Assembly: GCA_964406945.1 (NCBI GenBank)
Contig: CAYOTO010000018.1
Location: forward strand, 1-64,000
Direction: 5' to 3'
DNA length: 64,000 nt
From: UBA2266 sp964406945
GTDB taxonomy: Bacteria; Planctomycetota; Phycisphaerae; Sedimentisphaerales; Anaerobacaceae
The first letter of the stretch is position 1. Each line of letters starts with the position of its first letter. The notes under the pieces were generated by a model. The model ran no database searches. It saw nothing but the letters and a program-made list of their open reading frames with translations, and was not told the DNA's origin. Shown piece after piece: positions 44,777 to 53,592 of the stretch. The position numbers and the translations under genes were made by a program.

Positions 44777-45514
44777 ATGTCTGAAAAAAGACTCGCAGTC
44801 GTTACCGGCGCCGCACGAGGCATCGGCCGAGCCGTCGTGCTCGAGCTGCTCAAACAGGGAAGAACCGTAGCCGGAATCGACATCAATGAAGAACAACTGG
44901 CCGAACTCGAATCGGTCGTCAAAGAAGCCGGCTTCGAGGTAATCACAAGATGTGTCGATATTACCGACACCGAAAAGTTCACCGCCGTTCTGACCGAACT
45001 GGGCGATGAATATGGCGGAGTAGCTATCCTGGTGAATAACGCCGGAATAACCAGAGACAAGCTGCTCATGCAGATGAGCGACGAAGACTGGGACAAAGTC
45101 CTGGATGTCAATCTCAGGGCCGCATTCGTAGCCACCCGAGCAGTCTGCCGGTCCATGATTCGCAACAAGTTCGGCAGAATCATCAGCCTCAGTTCCGTCG
45201 CCGGCGTGATGGGCAACGCCGGACAGAGCAATTATTCCGCCAGCAAGTCGGCCCTGATAGGCTTCAGCAAGACCGTCGCGCGTGAACTGGCCAAGAAGAA
45301 TGTAACCGCAAACTGCGTCGCCCCGGGCTTCATAATCACCGAAATGACCGACAAACTGCCCGAACCGGTCAAAGAAGGCGCAAAGCAGGTCATACCAATG
45401 CGAAAATTCGGTTCGGTCGACGATGTCGCCAAGGCAATCGCCTTTTTCGCCAGAGATGAATCCGGCTACATAACCGGCCAAGTGCTGTGTGTCGACGGCG
45501 GCATGGCAATGTAA
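44777..45514 (+). CDS. fabG: 3-oxoacyl-ACP reductase FabG
   Basis: 245 residues, a short-chain dehydrogenase. NADPH-binding TGAARGIGRAVV, structural LVNNAGITRD, and catalytic Ser-Tyr-Lys in SLSSVAGVMGNAGQSNYSASK. Reduces 3-oxoacyl-ACP in each elongation round. GGAGG lies 9 bases before the ATG. Confidence 0.96.
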   Translation: MSEKRLAVVTGAARGIGRAVVLELLKQGRTVAGIDINEEQLAELESVVKEAGFEVITRCVDITDTEKFTAVLTELGDEYGGVAILVNNAGITRDKLLMQMSDEDWDKVLDVNLRAAFVATRAVCRSMIRNKFGRIISLSSVAGVMGNAGQSNYSASKSALIGFSKTVARELAKKNVTANCVAPGFIITEMTDKLPEPVKEGAKQVIPMRKFGSVDDVAKAIAFFARDESGYITGQVLCVDGGMAM

Positions 45515-45578
45515 GCCGACGCAGGCGCAGAATCGGCCTCAGGCCGCTCTCGAAGAGCAAAAAAATCCAAAAAAGTGT

Positions 45579-45607
45579 TTGTAGGCACCCTGTTAAGCCG
45601 GTAATAT
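45579..45607 (+). promoter_or_regulatory. Possible internal promoter before acpP
   Basis: TTGTAG, a 17-base spacer, and TAATAT, in the 196-base gap between fabG and acpP. acpP is often expressed more strongly than its neighbours, which fits an extra promoter. Moderate consensus match. Confidence 0.4.
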
Positions 45608-45710
45608 ACCGCCGAACCATTTGAACCACCGTTTCCCGTGTAGGCGGATAATCGGCACAAAGGTGCATTAAAAGACGAAAGTGAATTCCTGATTCTAGGG
45701 AGGAAAGCAA

Positions 45711-45986
45711 GTGAGCATCGATACTTCAGATCCCAAGGCTATCGAGCAGAAGGTTATTGAGATCATAAGCGAACAGATGGGCGTCGAAAAATCCGAGATC
45801 AGCCGTGAGACCTCGTTTATCAATGATCTCAACGCGGACTCGCTCGATACGGTCGAACTGGTCATGGAATTCGAAGACGAATTCGACATGAGCATTCCGG
45901 ACGAAGAAGCCGAGAAGATACAGACCGTCGGAGCCGCGGTTGACTACATCGTAAAGGTCGCACAGTCCACAGAGCAAGACAAGTAG
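45711..45986 (+). CDS. acpP: Acyl carrier protein
   Basis: 91 residues from a GTG start with GGGAGG 7 bases upstream. The phosphopantetheine attachment serine is in DLNADSLDTVELVM. Strongly acidic four-helix protein (EFEDEFDMSIPDEEAEKIQTVGAAVDYI). Slightly longer at the N-terminus than the usual 77-80 residues. Carries growing acyl chains; 14 bases before fabF. Confidence 0.96.
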   Translation: MSIDTSDPKAIEQKVIEIISEQMGVEKSEISRETSFINDLNADSLDTVELVMEFEDEFDMSIPDEEAEKIQTVGAAVDYIVKVAQSTEQDK

Positions 45987-46000
45987 CCCACCGATTTCTC

Positions 46001-47251
46001 ATGACTAAACGGCGAGTTGTTATAACGGGCCTGGGCTGCATCACATCCCTGGCGGAAAACGTCGACGATCTTTTTTCTGCGCTCTGCGACGGAAAAAGCG
46101 GAATTTCGCACATAGAAGGATTCGATGTCAGTGATTTTCCCGTCAGGATAGGCGGCGAAATAAAGGATTTCCAGGTTGAAAAGTACTTCCCGAAGCGCGA
46201 CAGCAAGCGAATGGACAGATTCTCTCAGCTCGCGCTTGCGGCCGCGATTCAGGCGGTCAACGACAGCGGGCTCGACTTCGATAAAGAAGACGTGTTCCGT
46301 GTCGGCGCGATTGTGGCCACTGGAATAGGCGGCATACAGGAAATCGAACAGCAGCATATCAGGATGCTTAAAGGAGGTCCCGGCAAGATATCCCCCTTCT
46401 GCGTGCCGAGACTGATGGCCAACGCCGCCAGCGGCAATATAGCGATTCATTTCGGTCTTCGCGGCCCGAATTTCTGTGTGCTCAGCGCCTGTGCTTCCGG
46501 GACGAACGCGATCGGCGAAGCATACGGCAACATAGTTGCGAACAGGAGTGACGTAGTCATAACCGGTGGCTCCGAAGCTGCACTGTCACCTATAGGCCTG
46601 GGATCCTTCTGCGGAGCCAGATCCCTCAGCACCCGCAACGATGAACCTCAGCTCGCCTCACGCCCCTTCGACAAGGACAGGGATGGATTCGTTCTTTCCG
46701 AGGGCTCGGCAATCATCGTACTCGAAGAGGAAAGTCACGCAAAGGCCCGCGGCGCTAAAATTTACGGCGAGTTGCTGGGCTACAGTGCCACCGATGACGG
46801 CTATCACATTACCGCCCCCCTTCCCACCGGCGAAGGCGCGGCGATGGCTATGAGGCTGGCCCTGGCTGATGCCGAAATCGACCCCGGAAAAATGGACTAC
46901 ATAAACGCGCACGGCACGAGCACCGAACTCAACGACATAGCCGAAAGCGCGGCCATCAGGGCGGTCTTCGGTGACCACGCCTACGAAATGCTCGTAAGCT
47001 CCACCAAAAGCTGCCTTGGACACCTGCTCGGTGCAAGCGGAGCGATCGAACTGGTAATATGCAGCAAAGTTATCGAGAAGTCCGTTGTTCCGCCGACCAT
47101 CAACCTGGAGAATCAGGACGAACGTTGTGATCTCAAGATGGATTTCGTGCCTAACGTGGCCAGGGAGTCGAAGGTGGACTACACCCTGAGCAATTCGTTC
47201 GGTTTCGGCGGCCACAATGCATGTCTCGTGGCCGGCAGATATAACGGCTGA
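46001..47251 (+). CDS. fabF: 3-oxoacyl-ACP synthase II FabF
   Basis: 416 residues. Elongating condensing enzyme. Catalytic Cys in VLSACASGTNAIGEAYG; the two histidines are in INAHGTSTELND and SSTKSCLGHLLGASG; glycine-rich SNSFGFGGHNAC is near the end. Last gene of the lipid operon. Confidence 0.97.
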   Translation: MTKRRVVITGLGCITSLAENVDDLFSALCDGKSGISHIEGFDVSDFPVRIGGEIKDFQVEKYFPKRDSKRMDRFSQLALAAAIQAVNDSGLDFDKEDVFRVGAIVATGIGGIQEIEQQHIRMLKGGPGKISPFCVPRLMANAASGNIAIHFGLRGPNFCVLSACASGTNAIGEAYGNIVANRSDVVITGGSEAALSPIGLGSFCGARSLSTRNDEPQLASRPFDKDRDGFVLSEGSAIIVLEEESHAKARGAKIYGELLGYSATDDGYHITAPLPTGEGAAMAMRLALADAEIDPGKMDYINAHGTSTELNDIAESAAIRAVFGDHAYEMLVSSTKSCLGHLLGASGAIELVICSKVIEKSVVPPTINLENQDERCDLKMDFVPNVARESKVDYTLSNSFGFGGHNACLVAGRYNG

Positions 47252-47438
47252 TACCCTCCATACCCGATCTGCCAAGAGCCTTTAACAAGCAGACGGTGCA
47301 CTCTGCGCCTACCGGTAGCGATCCGGCGGTAAGCATCGCGAACAGTCTTTACCGCCTGCAGGCCTTTTTGCTCGCCAAAGCCCCTCACAGCCCTTATAAT
47401 CCCCGGACGTCGAATTACGTACCGGAGATTCGAAGTTT

Positions 47439-48395
47439 ATGAACATGTTCTGGGCAATATTGTTTCTTGTCGCCGGCCTTGCCATACTCTGGAAGGCCGC
47501 GGACATCATGGTCAGCGGCGCCGTCGGCCTGGCCACCACCTTCGGAATCAGCCCGATAGTCATCGGTCTGACCATTGTAGCGATGGGAACCAGTGCACCC
47601 GAAGTGGCCGCCAGTATTGCAGCCGGGGTAAGAGGTATGGGCGACGCGGCCCTCGGCAACGTCTACGGCTCAAATATCGCGAATCTAGCCCTTGTCGGCG
47701 GCCTCTGTGCTCTCATAAGGCCGCTCGAGATGCGAAAGCTCACGCTCTACCGCGAAATACCCGTCATGCTCCTGACAGCACTGGCTCTGTTGCCGGTACT
47801 CCACGACCTGCGACTCTCCCGCCCGGAAGGCCTAATACTTCTGGCTGTGTTCGCTGCTCTGATAGCCCTGACGGTCTATGCGGCCAAAAAGGGAACCGTC
47901 AAGCCGCTGCCGGAAGATATTCACGGTGCCGGCTCGACGCCCAAGAACCTGATTCTTGTCGTAATAGGGCTTGTCGGACTGGCCGCAGGCGCAGACTTTG
48001 CCGTTCGGGGCGCCGTCTTCGTAGGCCAGGCGGCCGGCCTCAGTACGGCCGTAATAGGACTCACAATAATAGCTGTTGGCACCTCTCTTCCGGAACTGGC
48101 CACCAGCACTGTAGCAATCGCCAGGGGCCATCACGACATCTCCATAGGCAATCTGGTCGGCTCCAACATCTTCAATACTCTGCTGGTGGTAGGCGTTGCC
48201 GGGACGGTGCGTCCGTTTACCCTGGGCCTGAGGCTTGCCCGCGCCGATTACTGGATAATGGTGGGCGTCTCGCTCGCGTTCGCCCTGGCCGCATTCCTTG
48301 GAAGACGCAGAATAAGCAGATTCAGCGGCTTGTTGCTCCTGCTTGCATACGCGGCGTTTATGGTCTACACTCTGGTGTTCACCAGAACCGTGTGA
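47439..48395 (+). CDS. CaCA-family sodium/calcium antiporter
   Basis: 318 residues with about ten membrane helices in two inverted repeats. Each repeat carries the family's ion-binding motif: GTSAPEVAASIAAG (first half) and GTSLPELATSTVAIARG (second half), both followed by GNxxGSNI. Exchanges Ca2+ for Na+ or H+ across the inner membrane. A close YrbG-type member. It ends 5 bases before a converging gene. Confidence 0.92.
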   Translation: MNMFWAILFLVAGLAILWKAADIMVSGAVGLATTFGISPIVIGLTIVAMGTSAPEVAASIAAGVRGMGDAALGNVYGSNIANLALVGGLCALIRPLEMRKLTLYREIPVMLLTALALLPVLHDLRLSRPEGLILLAVFAALIALTVYAAKKGTVKPLPEDIHGAGSTPKNLILVVIGLVGLAAGADFAVRGAVFVGQAAGLSTAVIGLTIIAVGTSLPELATSTVAIARGHHDISIGNLVGSNIFNTLLVVGVAGTVRPFTLGLRLARADYWIMVGVSLAFALAAFLGRRRISRFSGLLLLLAYAAFMVYTLVFTRTV

Positions 48396-48400
48396 GCGGA

Positions 48401-49996
48401 TTACCCGGAAGCGGGAAACAGCATTGCATCGGCGTAAACATCCGTGAATGCCGCGTCGTTTGCTATTTCGACGTACTCTATGGACCTGGCCAGCCGCGTC
48501 GCCGCCTCCCTTGACTGGCGGTTTAGCAGTATCATCTGCGCACCGCTGCCGGCCGCATTCCCGACAAAGCGAATCTTGTGAATCTCCACATCCGGCAGCA
48601 AGCCGATTCTAACCGCACTTTCGCGTCGAATGTAGCTGCCGAAAGCCCCGGCCAGCAGCACTGCTCCCAGATCTTCGTCGTCGATGCCCACCCTCTTCTG
48701 CAGCAATTGGATGCCCGCTCGAATCGCACCCTTGGCAAGCTGTACCTGCCTGATATCTTCCTGCGCAATGAACACCGCGTCAGACCGTCCTTCCGAGCCG
48801 CTCAAATAGAAAGCAGGTTTGCCTTGATATAGCCCGACCCGCCGTCTGATGGGCTCAGGTGCTCTCTGGAGCTGCTGCACATCCACGAATCGGCCCATCT
48901 GATCGATTATCCCCAATTCCAGCATCACGGCAACAGCATCTATCAGCCCGCTGCCGCACACCGTCCGGGCCTCTCCACCGCCTATCACATCAATCCCGAT
49001 ATCCTCACCGTTAACCACCACCGCCTCGATGGCTCCGGACGCCGCCCTGGCCCCGCAGATAATTCGTGCGCCTTCGAAAGCCGGACCCGCCGCACAACTG
49101 GCTGCATACACGCGTCCGTCCTTGCTCAGCAGAAGCTCTCCGTTGGTGCCGATGTCCACAACCAGAGTGGTCTGCCCGGACGATTCTATATCGAGTGCGA
49201 GTCCGACCGCGGTTATATCCGAACCAACAAAACCGGCGATATTTGCGACAGAATGAACATTTCCGGCCGGATTCATTCTCAGACCCGATTCGCTCGCTGC
49301 CCTGTCGCAGGCATCCAGACTGTGCGCCTGGTAAGGGGCCTGTCCCAGTTGAGCGACCGGCAGTTCGAGAAAAAGATGGTTCATCGTCGTATTGCCGACG
49401 ATGCAGGCCTCGACGATATCATCCGCGGACAAATTCCGCTCCCTGCAGATGTTCTCTGTCAGAGAATTAATGCAGTCAACCACGGCCGCACGCAGTTCCG
49501 CAGCCCCTTTCTGGCTCGTTCCGTGCGAAATGCGGCTGATAACGTCATCCCCGAAGCGGGTCTGCGGATTTAAAGCCGATTTGACCCCAACTACTTCTCC
49601 GGTCATTACGTCAAGCAGTTTTGCAACAACTGTAGTGGTCCCGATATCGACCGCAAGCCCGAGAATACGCCCCGAATCCGCTTTTTCGCCGTACTCAAGC
49701 CCGATTGTAGGGGTGACTGAAGGGGCGTCGATACCGTGCTCGAGGATCTTATGCTCGAACAGGCGGCTTTGCGCCGGGATCGAAACCACCAGATCCCTCT
49801 CGATACGGTGCTGACATGCGAGCACCTCCCGTCCCTCCGGCTGTATGCGGACCTTGCACTTTCCGCACGTACCTTCCCCGCCACAGATAGTTTCCAGGAT
49901 TATCCCGACCTGTCCGGCGGCTTCGACGATTGTCGCACCGGCATGTACAGACGTTTTGCGATTATCTGGCTCAAACCTGATGCTGAAGTGCTTCAT
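48401..49996 (-). CDS. Corrinoid activation protein (RACE/RamA-like, 2Fe-2S plus ASKHA domains)
   Basis: 531 residues. The N-terminal 80 residues are a 2Fe-2S ferredoxin domain (CGGEGTCGKCKV with a later Cys in VLACQH). The rest is an ASKHA ATPase-like fold of the DUF4445 type: GLAVDIGTTTVVAKLLD, ACIVGNTTMNHLFL, LVVDIGTNGELLL, and AAGPAFEGARI. Proteins of this class reduce inactive Co(II) corrinoids back to Co(I) in methyltransferase systems using ATP. No corrinoid methyltransferase is adjacent; the only other corrinoid protein in the window is HgcA, 39 kb away. Substrate partner unknown. Confidence 0.85.
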   Translation of the reverse strand: MKHFSIRFEPDNRKTSVHAGATIVEAAGQVGIILETICGGEGTCGKCKVRIQPEGREVLACQHRIERDLVVSIPAQSRLFEHKILEHGIDAPSVTPTIGLEYGEKADSGRILGLAVDIGTTTVVAKLLDVMTGEVVGVKSALNPQTRFGDDVISRISHGTSQKGAAELRAAVVDCINSLTENICRERNLSADDIVEACIVGNTTMNHLFLELPVAQLGQAPYQAHSLDACDRAASESGLRMNPAGNVHSVANIAGFVGSDITAVGLALDIESSGQTTLVVDIGTNGELLLSKDGRVYAASCAAGPAFEGARIICGARAASGAIEAVVVNGEDIGIDVIGGGEARTVCGSGLIDAVAVMLELGIIDQMGRFVDVQQLQRAPEPIRRRVGLYQGKPAFYLSGSEGRSDAVFIAQEDIRQVQLAKGAIRAGIQLLQKRVGIDDEDLGAVLLAGAFGSYIRRESAVRIGLLPDVEIHKIRFVGNAAGSGAQMILLNRQSREAATRLARSIEYVEIANDAAFTDVYADAMLFPASG

Positions 49997-50075
49997 TAAT
50001 AGCGCTTCCAGACTCGCAACCAGCCTGTGTTTCGGAGCCGCCAGGGCCCTTCTGACAGATGAAACGTATGATTGC

Positions 50076-50156
50076 TTAGCTTATCTTCTGACGGATTTTC
50101 CAGCGAGCACGTCTCTTTTTGCTGCCGATTTTTCTTCTTCGCCGTGGTTTTGCCAT
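50076..50156 (-). CDS. Tiny highly basic peptide (26 residues)
   Basis: Reads MAKPRRRRKIGSKKRR followed by ARWKIRQKIS and a TAA stop; 14 of 26 residues are Lys or Arg. GGAG stands 6 bases before the ATG. The size and composition resemble small accessory ribosomal proteins (THX or COX24/AURKAIP1-type), but I cannot assign it. It lies 79 bases upstream of the corrinoid activation gene on the same strand. Confidence 0.55.
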   Translation of the reverse strand: MAKPRRRRKIGSKKRRARWKIRQKIS

Positions 50157-50336
50157 TTAGAACTCCAATTTACACTATCAATTCCACAAAATGCTTTATG
50201 CACCCATTAGACTTATGATATGATAGTTTTGTTCGAACATACAAGGGAAATTATCCGAAAATCCGCGTCTGCAGGTGTCTGATCCGGGCATGGATCTCGT
50301 GGCCGACGCCGGAACGCGCAATTAATGGGGTTAAGC

Positions 50337-50633
50337 ATGATCCAATGCAAAGATTGCGAACTGTACCAGACGGGCCCTGACGGCAGAAAATCGTTTAAAT
50401 GCGACCCATTTTCAAACATCAAGGAGCCGCATTGCCTTGCAAAGTGGCAGCTCATCAGGCTCGATATGCTTGTTGCCGGCTACCAGCAGATGCTCCAATG
50501 GTACAACAGACTCGCACCGCTTCAGGATAAGATGTTCAAATACGTCGAACGCGAGATGCAGGATATCGACGAGTCCGAAAGCTGGAAAATCGACGACGAA
50601 GACGAAGAAGACGATCTTGACACGCAATTCTGA
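50337..50633 (+). CDS. Conserved-looking Cys-motif protein of unknown function
   Basis: 98 residues from MIQCKDCELYQTG. Four cysteines (positions 4, 7, 22 and 33: CKDC...FKC...HC) could bind zinc or an iron-sulfur cluster. Then comes a helical part (LDMLVAGYQQMLQWYNRLAPLQDKMFKYVEREM) and an acidic tail (DDEDEEDDLDTQ). A single cytoplasmic gene upstream of the second ECF sigma operon. No function recognised. Confidence 0.65.
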   Translation: MIQCKDCELYQTGPDGRKSFKCDPFSNIKEPHCLAKWQLIRLDMLVAGYQQMLQWYNRLAPLQDKMFKYVEREMQDIDESESWKIDDEDEEDDLDTQF

Positions 50634-50927
50634 TCTAGGCTGCTCGATTGGCGGAAACTGACATCCTGCGGAGAGGCAGCCTCTGAAACAGCCGTCCAGT
50701 CCTCTTACCCGGAATTCGCCCGTTTTCTCGCCATTCTCCACTAAGTGTGCAGCGTTCGCCCGGCGGTGGGCTGAGGCGGTATTCAGCGGCAAACTGCCTG
50801 TCCGGTAACAACGCAGATGTTGGTATCAACGCAGTGAAATTGGACAATCGACGCCGGGCGAAAATTCTCGAATCTTGCAATAACAGTGAAACCAAAGCCG
50901 TCTTTTAAACTGTAAAGATAGTCAAAT

Positions 50928-51458
50928 ATGGCGGATTGCGACAACCTGGCCCAAATTGTTGCCGGATGCCAGAACGGTGACCATGAAGCGTTCGCGCAAA
51001 TCGTTGACCTGTACGCGAACAGGTGTTACGGCTATTTTTACAGGCTGACCGGAAACAAGCACGTCAGCGACGATATGCTCAGCGAGCTGTTCGTTAAGCT
51101 CGTAGAGAAGATCGAATCTTACAATGGCGGCTCTTTCGAAAGCTGGCTCTTCCGAATCGCTTCGAACATCTTCAACGATTACCTCAGAGCCAAACACAGA
51201 AAAAAGAAGTTGCTCGAAGCACATAAGAAGGAGCTTCTCACCCAGCAAACCGAAGCGAAGCTCCACGACGACGAAAGACTCGATGCCCTGCAGACCCAGC
51301 TTGCCAGGCTTGACGACGATACAAGAGAACTGATAATGTTGCGTTACTACGGGCAGTTAAGTTTCAAGGAAATCGCTGCGATGCGCCCCGAACCGATCGG
51401 AACTACGCTGTCCAAGATGCACCGGGGCCTCAAAAAGCTTCGGCGCATGATGGAGTAA
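50928..51458 (+). CDS. ECF-type RNA polymerase sigma factor
   Basis: 176 residues. Region 2: GDHEAFAQIVDLYANRCYGYFYRL...SFESWLFRIASNIFNDYLRA. Region 4: LDDDTRELIMLRYYGQLSFKEIAAMRPEPIGTTLSKMHRGLKKL. Begins a three-gene group: the next gene starts 6 bases later and the third is coupled to that. The regulon is unknown. Confidence 0.92.
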   Translation: MADCDNLAQIVAGCQNGDHEAFAQIVDLYANRCYGYFYRLTGNKHVSDDMLSELFVKLVEKIESYNGGSFESWLFRIASNIFNDYLRAKHRKKKLLEAHKKELLTQQTEAKLHDDERLDALQTQLARLDDDTRELIMLRYYGQLSFKEIAAMRPEPIGTTLSKMHRGLKKLRRMME

Positions 51459-51464
51459 AAATAT

Positions 51465-51992
51465 ATGAACGGCCGAAACGACAACGAACTCCAGCGGTTA
51501 CTCGGAGAGTTTCACGATTCGAAAAAAGCCGCGGACTGGCTTGAAGATTCTGACTGGGCCGACGAAGCAATAACAAGCCATCCCGCCCCGCAGCCTCGGG
51601 ACGAATTGATTGCTCAAATAAAAGCCCAAACCGCCCGACAATTGATACGCTATAAGCGCCTCACACTATTGAAGAAATCATTGTATGCCGCTGCCGCGGT
51701 CGCCGCGGTTGTTGCTGTGGTTGCCGGAATCGAATTGGGGTTCTTTACTTCGTCCAAGCCGACGCCGACGGAGGTCCTGCCCATGGCCTCCACAATACCG
51801 ACCGCCATCTGGGAAAGTGACAATCTTCAGCGGGACGACGAGGAACTGGCGTTCTTCGCAGCTCAGATTGAGCAGATCGAAGACGAGCTTGTTGATATTC
51901 AGACCGACAGGTCCACGGCAGTCGGTGATACCGAGGTTTCCGAGCTGGAAATGGAATTGATCGAAATCGAAGACGATTTTTGGAAGGAATGA
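51465..51992 (+). CDS. Single-pass membrane protein, probable anti-sigma partner
   Basis: 175 residues. The N-terminal 65 residues are cytoplasmic and charged. A helix (SLYAAAAVAAVVAVVAGIELGFF) spans the membrane at about 69-91, and a short exported acidic coiled part follows (FAAQIEQIEDELVDIQTD). It starts 6 bases after the sigma gene and overlaps the following frame, the usual setting of an anti-sigma factor. No zinc anti-sigma motif is visible. Confidence 0.65.
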   Translation: MNGRNDNELQRLLGEFHDSKKAADWLEDSDWADEAITSHPAPQPRDELIAQIKAQTARQLIRYKRLTLLKKSLYAAAAVAAVVAVVAGIELGFFTSSKPTPTEVLPMASTIPTAIWESDNLQRDDEELAFFAAQIEQIEDELVDIQTDRSTAVGDTEVSELEMELIEIEDDFWKE

Positions 51993-51997
51993 CACCA

Positions 51998-52813
51998 ATG
52001 CAGACCGCTTGCGGATTCGTTCTTGCTACAGTCGCCTCCCTTGGCATTGCTCTGGTGCCTGGTATCGCCACGGCTTCTTCGGGGCAGACGAACGACGACA
52101 TCTGGACCGAGCAGCAGGGCCAAGACTCCAGCGAAAGGAGATTCAATCTCACCAAGGACGAAGTCGAGCGAATCATGTCGGAGCTTAAGAAGACCGACCC
52201 CGAAAAGGCAAAAGCGCTCGAGCAGCTTCGCAAGAAAGACCGCAACAAGTTTCAGGACGAACTCCGCAGAAATGCCGGCGAAGAATATGGAAGGATCATC
52301 CGCGAACGCATAGAAGCCTGGCGCTCAAGGCGACGAACCGACTTTTTGAATTGGCTCGAGAAGTCCTATCCGAAAGAAGCCCGGGAACTCTCGAAGCTTA
52401 AAGACAAGGAAGATTACTACTGGAAAAAGTACGACATAATTAGGAGCAAATACTCGCGTATTTATGAGGAAGAGAGGCGTAGCCCCGAACTGGCGAAGGT
52501 TCTCAAGGAAGACCTTCAACTGCAGAACAAACGCGACGACCTGCTGAGCCGGCTCGAACGGGCCAAAGACGAGAGTGAGAAAAAGAAGATCGCGGAACAA
52601 CTCCAACAGGTCGTCTCCCGACGATTTGACCTGATCGTCCGCCGCAAGCAGATAGCCTACCAACTCCTCAGCAAACGGATAGAGGACCTGCAGAGACGGC
52701 TTGAGGCAAGCAAGCAGGATATCGCGAAGTGGCGCAACAGAAGTTTTAAAGACACGAACGTCGAACAACGACTTAAGGAATTGACCGGCGACAAGAAGTT
52801 CAACTGGGACTAA
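51998..52813 (+). CDS. Exported coiled-coil protein of the second sigma operon
   Basis: 271 residues from MQTACGF, with AAGGA 9 bases upstream; an ATG 9 bases earlier overlaps the previous stop and is an alternative. A signal peptide (VASLGIALVPGIATA) is followed by an almost wholly charged alpha-helical protein (EVERIMSELKKTDPEKAKALEQL, LQLQNKRDDLLSRLERAKDES, QIAYQLLSKRIEDLQRRLEAS). The heptad-like pattern suggests long coiled coils. Possibly a periplasmic partner or sensor for the anti-sigma-like protein, by position and helical match with its acidic tail. Confidence 0.65.
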   Translation: MQTACGFVLATVASLGIALVPGIATASSGQTNDDIWTEQQGQDSSERRFNLTKDEVERIMSELKKTDPEKAKALEQLRKKDRNKFQDELRRNAGEEYGRIIRERIEAWRSRRRTDFLNWLEKSYPKEARELSKLKDKEDYYWKKYDIIRSKYSRIYEEERRSPELAKVLKEDLQLQNKRDDLLSRLERAKDESEKKKIAEQLQQVVSRRFDLIVRRKQIAYQLLSKRIEDLQRRLEASKQDIAKWRNRSFKDTNVEQRLKELTGDKKFNWD

Positions 52814-52868
52814 CTCCGCGTTTGCCTGTCTGCTTACAGTCGCATATCCGAAGATGCCATCACATCGC

Positions 52869-53540
52869 CTACGTCGGTAAAGCCCACCGGCGCCCATTCC
52901 TGTTTAAAATCTCAACCTCCAGCCCGTACACTTCCTGCATCATTGCGGCGTTCAGCTCATTTGCGGCTGAGCCTTTTCGCATAACCTTGCCTTGTGACAG
53001 GACCAGAGTCTTCTCGAACACCGGCATTATCTCCTCCAGGTGCTGCGTAACGAATACCATACCCATCTTTCGTTGATTGCCTGCAAGCCCGGCTATAAGT
53101 TCGAGCAGCCTCTCACGGCCGCCAGGATCGAGTCCGGCGCAAGGCTCATCAAGAATCAGCAGACCGGGTCCGGCCATCCTGGCCCGTGAAATAAGAACAC
53201 GCTGTCGCTCGCCCTGTGAAAGGGTCCCAAACCGCTGATTTTGCAGATGCCCGGCCCCCATTTCGTCGAGATATTTCCTTGCACGCTCGAAATCCGCCTG
53301 CGAAAGCTCCAGGCCCTTATATTCCCACAATCCGATCTGCCCTGCCTTGCCCGAGACTACCGTCCGCAATACCGTCTCGTAACCGGGCACCCGCTCGGCC
53401 AGCGACGCCGAAACCCAACCGATACTCTCCCTCAGATATCTAATGTCAATCAACGCCGCCATGCCTTGAAACCTCGGAACGCCTTCATACCCCGGCAAAA
53501 AAGGCTGCAAGGCGCGCATCGCCCTGCAGCCGCTATTCAT
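52869..53540 (-). pseudogene. ABC transporter ATPase truncated at the N-terminus
   Basis: 223 residues. The signature LSQGERQRVLISRAR, Walker B LLILDEPCAGLDP and the switch histidine VTQHLEE are all intact. The start falls just after the place where Walker A should lie (the text begins LQPFLPGYEGVPRFQG), and the frame closes upstream with TAA near 53588, leaving no room for a P-loop before the Gfo/Idh/MocA gene. Relatives with RESIGWVSASL are ModF/YlmA-like cytosolic ABC ATPases. Without Walker A it should not hydrolyse ATP by itself, so it is most likely a 5'-deleted remnant. Confidence 0.65.
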
Positions 53541-53592
53541 TCTATCACTTAAACAAATGCCGCCAAGTCTAAGCTTCCGCCGGCGTTACCGC

